The notes under the pieces are model-generated. The model had not been told where the DNA came from and made no database searches. It was given only the letters and a program-made list of their open reading frames with translations. The position numbers were made by a program, and so were the translations under genes. A stretch of 64,000 nucleotides of DNA, taken from contig NC_037320.1 of the NCBI RefSeq assembly GCF_000143535.2, forward strand, positions 1,178,001-1,242,000, read 5' to 3'. Positions 35,890 to 45,878 of the stretch are shown piece by piece; the first letter of the stretch is position 1, and the number at the start of each line of letters is the position of its first letter. The DNA comes from Botrytis cinerea B05.10 (taxonomy: Eukaryota > Ascomycota > Leotiomycetes > Helotiales > Sclerotiniaceae).

Positions 35890-38800
35890 AGCTAGCATTA
35901 TTTTACGTGGCTTCCAAAGAAGGGCGAAAGTAAAAGGGAATATCTTATTTGTTAAGGATTGGAATTGGAAGGGAAGCGAAGCGTGCATTTGCAATGATGG
36001 AGTTTGGTATATGGATATAGGTTGTCAAGAACAAAAGTCCGCCAGGCATAGCAATATATGATTGCCAATTCATATCTGCCAAAGTTCCGTTAAATATAGA
36101 TGTATAGTGGATGTTGGTCTAAGCGAGGAAAGCTTGTATCTCAATTTCAGGATAGAGAAAAGCCTAGTGTCTAATCAATCGCCTTTGAAAATAAAGAGGC
36201 ACGAGGACCTACAATAAGTTTTTCGAGTGAAGTAATCCTCAACCTGCAAAGCCAACCTCTTGCTTGAATTGAACTAATAAGTCAGATCAAAAACATATGT
36301 CAGGAAAAGCGGCAAGCCCAAATGCATTGGGAGCATCTCAAAGATAATTTGTACAACTAAAAGAGCGATTTTTCCCTTCTTCACTTCTCCTCACTTCCTT
36401 CTGCTAAGTTGAGCATACATCTATCTTATTTAACCAATATCTCGTGTTTGAGGAATTGCACCACTAGCATAATTACTAAGCCTCTTCCCGTCAGATCAGT
36501 CTTTCTCTGATGCTAATTAATATATCGCCAATGTGAATCCACGATACCGGCTGTCCAACTAACGTGTGAGTGATTCCATAAAATTCATCCTGCCGTACTC
36601 GGAACATTGATTTGGCTGAGAGAATTTCTTAGGGTAGGAGCGCGGGGAACTTTCATGATCGAAAATGGTCGATTAGAACATCGGAAGACTATCAGGCTGA
36701 AGCGAGGCGTTTCTGGATCAGATGGCTCATTTAGAGCTTCAATAGCCCTCGAAGAATTGTTCTGTTCGTACTCATAACTGTATAAGACAGTATTGAACAG
36801 GTAGTGAAAACTTATATGTGGGTATCAGGTGCTTGGTTATTTGAACAGAAATTGGAGCTCCAGACTACGTCATCTATAAATGCTGATTATTTGCTGCCTC
36901 TTCTATTAGCAAATAAATACATTCAGATACACTTAGTACGAGTTATAGCTTTATGATAATAACTCCGAATAGTAATATTTAATATATTGATACTTGAATC
37001 AGTATGTATATTCTTAATATTGGCTGGATATTGTTCATCTAATCGGGTCGATATTACCCTGCAGTGTTCGACTTGTCGGCTATGATCTACGAACATTTAT
37101 AGAATTAGATTCAGCAAATTGACTGCTATTATAAAACCCAAGGCTGACGTAAGTCGTAATACCAGATAGAGCTTCTCCCTCCGGGGAAAAAAGGATTCAT
37201 AGTTGATCTTTGTAAAACACTATCGACGCTCAATTATCATCAAGTTTAACCGAGATGATTCGAGTATGTCACCATGCTTGAAGGGTTCGGCTTTAAACCA
37301 CAGACCAACTGTCCAGATTTGAGCCCTGAACTGCCATCTGAGCGGGATACAGCTCCAGCAAACTCATTGGCATATTTATCATAGCTGATGTCTTCTCCTA
37401 AAGTTTCCTGATCGTTCGGTTATGGTTTGCAAGTGATATTCCCACAGCCTCGACTCGAATTTCGACTTCATTGTCGACTAAAGGTAAATGACACGTGTCA
37501 TTCGGAGCAAACACAAACAAATTTGATGCAATGACACTGCCAACTTTGATTCTGGCAGGAGGTAGATCCCCAAAGTTACTCGTCCAAAGTTTTTGAGCGG
37601 ACGGATTGCTTTGAATCTCCCTTCTCAACACCTTGGTTGTTACAGTTCTTCCGATCTCAAAGGTTCCAGAAACTTCGTGGAATTCTGATTTGTACTGAAG
37701 GCTAACTGTGTCAAAGTCCCATTTCGTTCTTCAGATAATCTTCAACGGGGGTTTCTATTGAGGATCCTTTAAGCAGCCTTCTGGATCGAGTCCAACAATA
37801 CCATATTTGATCTTGTTTTTTCCCCACCGAACTACTCGAAAAAGTCTTTCGGTGAGATTAAAAAAGGTATTAAAAACAATTTGTCTTGCTCTTGAAACTC
37901 AGATGACGCCTCTGGCCGTCCTTATTAAAAATTTGAAAAGTTTGTCTTTCCGCCTCTAAACAAAGTCATCATTTTGATGTTACGAAATCGTGTAACTTGT
38001 GAGATTACTTACGAATTGAGTAGATAGCGAACACGACGAATGAAGTTTAAAATATCCGATCCTTGGGGTTTATCTTGTGAATAGCACCACTATAAAACTT
38101 AGTTGTTAGGGAACATACCCCAATGAAGATTAAGAGCGTTTCTAAGTTGATGATAAAAGGATCGTAGAATTCAGTTGAGAATCCTTGATCCTCGGGGGGT
38201 TTCTTGGTATTATATACTTTGACGCTGATTCTTGAGGGGCCGTGCTCTAGTCTTCTTGTCAAATTCTCATAGTGTCCATTTTTAGGTCTTAGTGTATAAA
38301 GAGAGCAACTTCTTTGATCCGCACAAATAAAGATCAAGTTTACTTTGCCTTGTCACCTGCAGAATAATCGCTACTTTTCGATCATTTGGTCACGCCGGCA
38401 AAGACAATACTTCCCTTGGTCCATAAAAGTAGAGGGCAAACAAACTTTACTACTTGACTGTGACCTTGCATGGATTACGTTCCAGCTATCTGGACGTGCC
38501 GCACTCCTGCATTCTCCAATAATGCTTACTTTATGGTAGCAGATATAGCGCCGGGGCTATTTCGTTCCCATAAGCATGGCTCATTATCAAAGTTTCACAT
38601 TGAGCTATATTGCGTCACAAAATGTTATCGATTCATGTATATCTGGGTACTTGCCGCAGTGTCTGAAATCGGCGGGGTGATGCATGTATGTCCTCCAGAA
38701 CACCGGATAAGGAAGAAAACATGTTTTTTAGCTTCGCTATTTTCAGACATCTTGAGTACGCGAATAGATTTTCAATCGAGTTGTAATACGACCTTCCTAT

Positions 38801-39627
38801 CAATGATCAAAAAATAGTGCGGCGAGGACTTGCGATGAGATCTCTTCTTGGACATCGGTTCCAGAAGCTGGTCAGGGGGTAGGTGGGGCTTTGGCGAAAC
38901 CTCGGGACGACTGGCGGAATTATACCACCTTAAAAACAGCTGGTCCTTTTTTTTATTACGATTTTAAGAGGATGGCCCGGAAATCTATATTAGTCTGGTT
39001 GCTACATTGCGGCTGTCGTCAGGTTTTACAACGATCTGCACTTACATGGAAATCAACATCCCAGAGTAAGACGCCGCAATCAGTTAAAGATTATTCGATG
39101 GGGATTGCGGATTCTGCAATCCGAGTGGATGCATTCAGTATGCGCCGCAATTAAGATATTTCGGGATTCTTACCCGATGAGGGCCGTGCAAGATTATGGT
39201 ACCAGTCTACCGGATTATGTTATAAGATAATTGAGGTGGCTGCTTCCTACAAACGGAAGGCAATTGATGGGAATTGCTTGAATATACAGGAGATTGAGCC
39301 CCTGTGAAGCACATTCCAATCCTTGTAGTCGGTATCACAGTACCGTGTTTCAGTCTTTTGTGATTTTGCGCATCATACTTCCATCGTTCACTCAGAGAAT
39401 TGCTAAAGCATCATGATCTGTTAAGCCTTCACTCCCTAGGTCCTGGCAAGCAATACATTATCCCCACTCATATGCCCAGTAACTTGCCTGACCTTGCGTT
39501 ATTATTGATAGAGGTGGGCCTCCGATACAGATAGTAAGAGTTAACGAACCATATGTAGATGATGGTTTCTCTGTCGTAGGTCTCGTTATCTTGTTAGAAA
39601 TTCTTTGAACACTCAAAAACACCAAAA
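35890..39627. other. Gene-poor AT-rich region with PKS remnant
   Basis: About 3.7 kb with no intact gene. The centre (36870-37070) is strongly AT-rich. A decayed - strand polyketide synthase fragment lies at 37395-38340. Short + strand frames at 38345-38817 and 38891-39154 are not recognisable. A small inverted repeat (GGATTGC...GCAATCC) lies near 39100-39120. Confidence 0.55.
37395..38340 (-). pseudogene. Relic of a highly reducing polyketide synthase (linker/ER region)
   Basis: The - strand frame ending at 37398, extended upstream to about 37720, reads WDFDTVSLQYKSEFHEVSG, TFEIGRTVTTKVLRREIQS, LPPARIKVGSVIASNLFVF, DNEVEIRVEAVGISLANHN, then a stop. This matches the linker into the enoyl-reductase domain of fungal HR-PKSs, where EIEVKAxGLNFRDV is typical. 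A second open stretch at 38337-38047 (PRISVKVYNTKKPPEDQG, DPFIINLETLLIF) fits a section a few hundred residues earlier in such enzymes. Stops and frame breaks separate the two pieces, and no ketosynthase, acyltransferase or full ER lies nearby. Assignment is by remembered family pattern, not by search. Confidence 0.5.
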
Positions 39628-41097
39628 ATGGCGGAAACACAAGTGGCTCCGATATCGAATCGTATGAATGATATCATTCATAATCTGCTTCCTGCCGCTG
39701 CCGCCGCCGACCATGCTGAGCCTAATCCTGAACTAGTCAACTTATCTCTGGCCGGCAATCAACTTATTCGTGGTGAATTGTTGGATATTTGTAAAAGTGA
39801 CATTGCAAAGAATTTAACTCAGAAGGTCAGTAGCGTTTCTCTAATAAATCATGACTCATTTCTCACTTTATTATATCTCAAATAGACTTTCAACTACCCA
39901 ATGGGACTAGGAGGAGATCCTTCCCTGATGCAAGCACTATCCTCGTTCTTCAATACATATTTCCAGCCATCAACTCTCGTTACTCCCGATCACTTTGTCG
40001 TTGCCGCTGGAGCCGGGTTTAGTCTCGATGCTCTTGCATCCAGTATATGCGAGCCAGGAGATTCCCTTCTTGTTCCCGGTCCTTGTTGGAGTTTGCACCC
40101 CATACCATTTGTCTACAGAAGTTTCAGCTTCTATCATCATTAAATCGCTATACTGACTCGAATAGATTCTTTCGGCGCATATATCTACTGCCATGCTGGT
40201 GCTAAACTTGCCCCTGTTTATCCCGCACCATATTCTACGGCTCTTTCTTCAAATCCATTGATTCCTGCTCTCGAAGCGGCCTATGATGGTGCTACCAATC
40301 CGAAATGTATCAAGGGATTGATTATCTGTAACCCACACAATCCATTTGGACGATGTTATTCGAAATCTGCACTGCAGTCGATTTTGAAATGGTGTTCGCA
40401 AAAGGGATTGCACTACATCTCCGATGAAGTATACGGTGGGATACAGTTTGGGGACACGCAGAGCGATAGATTCGTATCAGCACTATCTCTACTGGGCGAT
40501 AGTTCAGACTCCGATGATGGAATAGTATTCGATAAAAGCAAACTCCATGTTCTCTGGAGCACGAGTAAACTATTCGGTATACCTGGGATTAGACTGGTAT
40601 GTCAAGTATGCGCTCACAATATCTGATAGTTAACAATATCGCAGGGTTGTTTGATCACTCAAGCCAACCCCATGGTTCGCATTGGATCTATAATTTCAAC
40701 TTATAATCAAAGTTCATCTCTCTCTGCTCTCCTGCTCACACATGTCCTAAACTCAACCGAACTTCCTGCTTTATTGAGCAAGAATCACGAACTTCTCGCC
40801 AATTCATACGACCTATTTTCTTAAACTTTGACTCGTCTTGGTATTGAATTTCTACCCGCAAGTGCGAGCTTTGTAGTCTTCGCCGAATTCGTCAAGGGTG
40901 CAAAGTCTTGGGAAGACGAAGCAACTTTTATGCAAGGGCTGAAGCAGTATAAAGTCATAGTCAGTGCAGGGAGTGGATTCGGTGGCGCGGAGGAAGAAAA
41001 AGGCTGGGTAAGGATCACTCTTGCTGTTCCTTGGGAACAATTCTGTGAGGGCGTTAAAAGGATTGAAAACTTTTTCCTTGAAAGCGGCTTAGCATGA
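39628..41097 (+). pseudogene. ACC-synthase-like PLP aminotransferase with in-frame stop
   Basis: Fold-type I PLP enzyme close to 1-aminocyclopropane-1-carboxylate synthase-like aminotransferases. Exons 39628-39825, 39886-40090, 40166-40596 and 40645-41097 total 1287 nt in closed phase. Landmarks: FNYPMGLGGDPSLMQALSSF, PDHFVVAAGAGFSLDALASS, VPGPCWNSFGAYIYCHAGAK, ICNPHNPFGRCYSKSAL (substrate/PLP Asn), YISDEVYGGIQF (PLP Asp), and WSTSKLFGIPGIRLGCL with the PLP lysine. At 40822-40824 a TAA interrupts the frame (codon 338 of 428) in the middle of the C-terminal domain. The same frame then continues with good family sequence (LTRLGIEFLPASASFVVFAE) to a TGA at 41095. No nearby intron removes the stop. 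It is a recent pseudogene, a sequencing error, or a strain-specific null allele. Confidence 0.8.
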
Positions 41098-42968
41098 TAT
41101 CTTGTTAGAGTTAAGATACTTTCGTGTGTACTGAACTTAGTCATCGAAAAGATTGTTTTGATAGCGTAGCGTCGCAACATGACACTTTTCGGCATTCACG
41201 CATTGATAATAGATACAAGGCAAATAAGAAAAGAGATTCGAAGCCGTGAATGAGAAGCTATATGGGCGTATAAATTTCTGCTACAAAATGATAGTTCATT
41301 CTGGAGAAAGATCAGGAAATTCTTAACCCGAATCAAAACCTTGGTTCTGCGCCTTGACTGAGGAGCAAACAGATTTCTATCGTGCCTGGGGGTGTACCGA
41401 GCCCGATGAAAATTAAAACCCAATACCAATTCCTAGTCAAGCTCCGCTCAGTCTCGAGAAGGGAGAAATCCTTTTGACAAATAACAATTATCACCACAAA
41501 GGGAGAAAAGGTGGCGAGATAAAGTTTCTGAGCGCGTTGCAAAGTGAGAACAACTAGCGCGAAACAAAGAAACACAGATTAAGATGTCAGATTTCTAGGG
41601 ATCTACTGCTGACGACTAAATGAACGAGCAAGCGATGGAGTATTTGTAACTTCGAAAGTAAAACTAGGAGCTGTACTGGTCCTGCTTGCTAGGTAGGAAC
41701 CAGGAGAGTTTGACATATGATACACTGGAGATAATTACATGAGAAACATCGATTTGTAAACATTACATAGTATCCTGTATGAATTTCTTTCGTGCGAGGA
41801 TTTAGCTACCGATGGAAGTTTAACATAGTGTTTTGGTAACTATGGAATTGTATCACATAACTGATTCCTTGTCCTACATCCACGAAAAGTGAACAGAGTG
41901 GTGTTTTACTTTTTGGCATATTCCCAATTGCAATGTGATATTGTGTCTAATATACCCATACACATTTCTTTTGCGAATAACAGACAATAGTTATTCAATC
42001 TCCTCCCCCACCCCCCAATACCCCTCATAACCTATTATACATCTTTTCTACTATATATGGTCTTAGGTATTTGAGACGAGACTTTGACGTTGACAAAACG
42101 TAGTATAGGGGGTGAGGAATAGCATATCAACGAAACCAAACGCTCAAAAAGATCGGATCAAAACAGTAGATGTGTACTTCAAGAATAAAAATGGAGAGGA
42201 CTGGGTGGTACGATAATTTGCGTTGCCGTATAGTAATACAAGTATCTGATTACACTTTCCTCAAGCTACGCGAAGTGACAAGCGAATGATAGCGGGCGTA
42301 GGGAAGTGGAGAAAGAGCACGCAAGCTAAACGATCAATTCACCGGGACCAGAATACTACTACGATGCCTAAATCAAACAATTCAAAGATGGAAACATGAT
42401 GCTATTGTTTTATAGAAAAATGCGTATATAGAAAGTAAGTATGTCGAATCAGAGTCAAACTATTTCCTCTTCCCGCATCATCCCTAATCTATTTTCTCTC
42501 CTTTTACTTCAACCCTGTTTCTCGGCCGTTTGTGTAGAACCGTTGACGAATCCCTAGAAGCCAGAAAATATACCTCGTGGCCGCTGAATATCACTAAGTA
42601 GTCTTATATATTCCTCAGGACTTAGAATCCACGACCACATCGACAGATCATCCTACAGAAAATAGAAAAGAGGGTTACTGTCCCTGGACAAGCCAAAATT
42701 AAAACTAGCAAATGAAACACTGCAATTCAAGACCGATGAAGTGGGTGACCAGAAGAAGTACAGTATTGGTGTTGAGCGGGCCACGGTTTAAAGCCGTGGA
42801 GACTGAAAGAATGCGGCCAATTATCTTGACGCAGGCGGGCTGTTTCGAGCCTAAGCTGAAGAATCGATACACAATTGATGATGTGATAGTTTGATAAGAC
42901 TTTTCTGAATTATAGTATCAATAATAACTTCTGACACGGAAAAATAAGAGCGCGCTGGCATTAAGATC
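41098..42968. other. Convergent intergenic region
   Basis: About 1.9 kb, AT-rich, between the convergent aminotransferase and the unknown membrane protein. Only incidental short frames; no RNA gene or repeat recognised. Confidence 0.5.
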
Positions 42969-43969
42969 TCAAAAAGGCCAGAACAACACAGGAAACAGCA
43001 CAAGTTCCAAGAAACGGACTCTCCAGTGGAAGGTGCCACGCAAAAATATCGGTGAAATTATGCTCCATATACACACAATTAATCTTGTAAAGCATAGTTT
43101 CAGACCAGGTTTCTTCGAAGTCGAAACCGGAATAGGTTCAAGACAGTCAAGGTGACAATTTTCACTAGTCGATATTGGAATCGAGAGCACGAGAGTCAAA
43201 TCTGGTGGATAAAGCACCATTTCCATTCCACACACAGCTTCAAATTGCCAGGCAGGTTGTATAATTTGTAGAGCTTCTGCAAGCACATCCATATTCCACA
43301 ATACAGGTGGACTGACAGATGCTTTGTCGCATTTAGCAAACTCATCTAAGCCAGTATCGCTGCTTTTTTCACAGAAATTTAAAGTGTAGATTTTCTAGAA
43401 ATTATCAGCAAGGCCTATAGTGGCGTATATGCCACATCATATCAGTGTTGCTTCCGACTTACCGGTTGATCTGGAAATGATACACGTGCCGTGAAAAGAG
43501 CTAATCGATTTGCTTTTGCAGTTGCCTCAGCAGCCGTGCTGTATTCTATCAAAAAAAACGTCCCAAGACCCACTAGGAAGATGAGAAACAGTAGCCTCGC
43601 AAGTAGGTCTAACGCGTTGGATTTGATTTCTGTGCGTCGCAACCAACCCCACAGGGTTTGTTTGGAAACTGGCTTCACAGGCGTAGTTTGTGTTGATGCA
43701 TCTACTGTGGCAGCTGGCAAATCTTCCATTTCAATGGAAGCAAGAGATGTGAGGTTGCTCAGAGAAGTATCGGTTGTAAGAGGCTCACTCGAGGACACAA
43801 CAAGATCTTGTTCTGTCGAAGTTGGAGGGAGTGGTCTTGGATGAGTTGAAATTTCAATCGATACTATCTTAATATCCTCTGGAAGAAGAGGTGGATGAAG
43901 CGAGCAGATCATGAGAACTATGGACGAATTTCTTTCATTTACAATATTACTGATGAGGCTGAGTAGCAT
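42969..43969 (-). CDS. Unknown membrane protein (5' end uncertain)
   Basis: Two exons joined in phase 0, 43969-43463 and 43394-42969, with a 68-bp intron (GTAAGT donor, TGCTGAT branch, CTAG acceptor). From the ATG at 43969 this gives 310 aa. One clear transmembrane helix (LLFLIFLVGLGTFFLIEY, ~residues 126-143) follows a polar N-terminal region. A Cys-containing region (NFCEKSSDTG, EFAKCDKASVSPP) and a hydrophobic C-terminus (LELVLFPVLFWPF) come after it. The frame stays open upstream of this ATG (PEVGYDQGFLSPNQE), and a separate - strand stretch at ~44413-44640 (EVLASTSEQLRSYIAVNLQL with a hydrophobic helix MLALTVALLLV) could be an upstream exon across the repeat block. No family recognised. 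Confidence 0.6.
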
Positions 43970-44392
43970 TTCCTGATTAGGGGATAGAAAGCCTTGATCA
44001 TACCCAACTTCAGGCTGTGCACTACAGTCACATCAAGAAAATGTAGTTGTTTATAATTATACCTCTTCAATTCATGATTGGGGGATAGTAAGCCTTGATC
44101 ATACCCAACTCCAGACTGTGCACCATAGCTATATCAGAACAAGTGGTTGGGTTGTCTATAAGTATATCTCTTCAATTCCTGATTGGAGGATAGCAAGCCT
44201 TGCTCACACCCAACTTCAGGCTATGCACTACAGTTACATCAAGAAAACGCAGTTGTCCATCATTATGTCTCTTCAATTCTTGATTAGGGGGTGATGAGCC
44301 TGAAGTATACCCAACTCTAGGCTATATATTATAATCATGTTAAGAAAATGTGGCTATTTATAACTACATCTCTTCAATTTCAAATCTAGGCA
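43970..44392. repeat. Four ~101-105-bp tandem repeats
   Basis: Four diverged head-to-tail copies. An anchor (TACCCAACT, CACCCAACT in copy 3) recurs at 44001, 44102, 44207 and 44308, i.e. spacings of 101, 105 and 101 bp. Each unit also keeps ATAG(A/T/C)AAGCCTTG-like, TCAAGAAAA-like and CTCTTCAATT-like blocks. On the - strand, units read VGYDQGxLSPN in one frame, but the unit length is not a multiple of three and the frame shifts between copies, so the array as a whole is unlikely to be coding. It abuts the ATG of the unknown membrane protein. Confidence 0.92.
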
Positions 44393-45878
44393 ATATTTCC
44401 CTGAATCCGGATTCAGACTCGAACAAGAGCGACTAGTTTCTTCCGCCTTGAAATTGCTCGCACCAGGAACCACAGAAAGTCCACGCAACCACATCTTGCC
44501 CTCACTAAGAGTAGTGCTACTGTTAAAGCCAACATAGCTAGATTTGGAGGTGGCAATTGCAAATTAACAGCGATATACGATCTCAACTGTTCCGAGGTAC
44601 TGGCCAATACCTCCTAACACATCAGCCAATCCGATTAGCAAAACGATATAATACCTTCAATTGACCGCCTACATTTGCTCAAACTTCTTCCCAAACAGCT
44701 CCCCCTTAAACTCAAGACATAAATAACAAGATAAAACAAAACAAAGCAAAACAAAACTTCAAAACCAGTATACCATACCCATACCCAGCCCAACCCAACC
44801 CAATCCAAACCCAAAGACGCCACAATCATTCCAGCGCACCCCTCCAAACACAAAACAACATCCATCCATCCGAACCCAACCTATCTTCAAACATTCGCTT
44901 AAACTTCCAATTGTCCGCGATGTATCATCAACTCTGACTTCCATTGAATACACTCTCACACAGATATCAGACTCGTCTCGGCCACGTAGTTCACACTCAT
45001 TCAGATTCTCCATCAACCTCAACGAGAAAACCAAGAGTGTAATATAAACGACCTTCTTTCCACAACATCCCAAGATCTCGAGGACCAGAAACTAGAGTAC
45101 AGAACTTTCATCACAATCTCCCCATTCGACTGTATACTATAAGCGCTAGAGACTTCTCCAGATAGGACGAAGAGGAGTACCTCTTCCATAAGCACGCTAT
45201 TGTAAAGACCTGATGAGATCCCAAAAATTTAACCTCAAAGCCAAAAAAAAAAACACAAATTGGAAATCACAGCATCAAAAGCACCAAAGATCTGGTTCAA
45301 CACGATCCATTCATTCCGTTTGATTCCAAGACCAAGTAGGTAACTTGCAACCAACCAACTACTTCTTCTCCCTACCCCCCCATACCATCTGGTATCTAAA
45401 ATCCAGTATATACAATATACAACAAATAACCATATAAGCTACCGCTTCTCCTTTATCCTTGTACCCATATGTATCCGTCCCCATCTCCCAACGAGGCCCA
45501 TTACCAAAATAATTACAACCGTCTCCATTTCCTTGACCACAGCTCATCATTTGTTCCACCACGTTGGAAATAATATTAGATAAGATATCATTCGACTCCA
45601 CCAAGATATCTTTCGACCTCAGCATATATAATATGATGCAAAAGTCGCCAAATTGGCCCATTCCGTTTGATGCATTTTGTCGATGACGAAAAAAAAAGCC
45701 AATCAATAATAAATAAAACTCCATATTCACCCATCCATTGAGACTCATCAATTCCGGAGCTCTTGGGTGATTAACAAAGAAAAAATGCTGATAGAAAACC
45801 ACCATCAGACTGACAAACGCTAAAGCCGCTTGATGAAACAATCTTAAAACCACCCTCTACCTCAACATCCCAGATTCA
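44393..45878. other. Intergenic region upstream of membrane gene / downstream of coiled-coil gene
   Basis: Possible upstream exon material of the membrane gene at 44413-44660, then low-complexity C/A-rich DNA with CCCAACC-type runs (44780-44810). A 164-codon open frame at 45359-45853 (-) directly follows the stop codon of the coiled-coil gene, lacks an ATG at its start and is most likely its 3' UTR. Confidence 0.45.

Noticed and set aside
35497..35994. 165-codon - strand frame opposite Dpb4
   Set aside because: Antisense shadow of the GA-rich acidic tail; its Phe/Leu/Ile richness is the complement of Asp/Glu codons.
45359..45853. 164-codon hydrophobic open frame (-) just after the coiled-coil gene
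   Set aside because: No ATG at its start, begins 26 bp after the previous stop on the same strand and has no recognisable motif; more likely 3' UTR.
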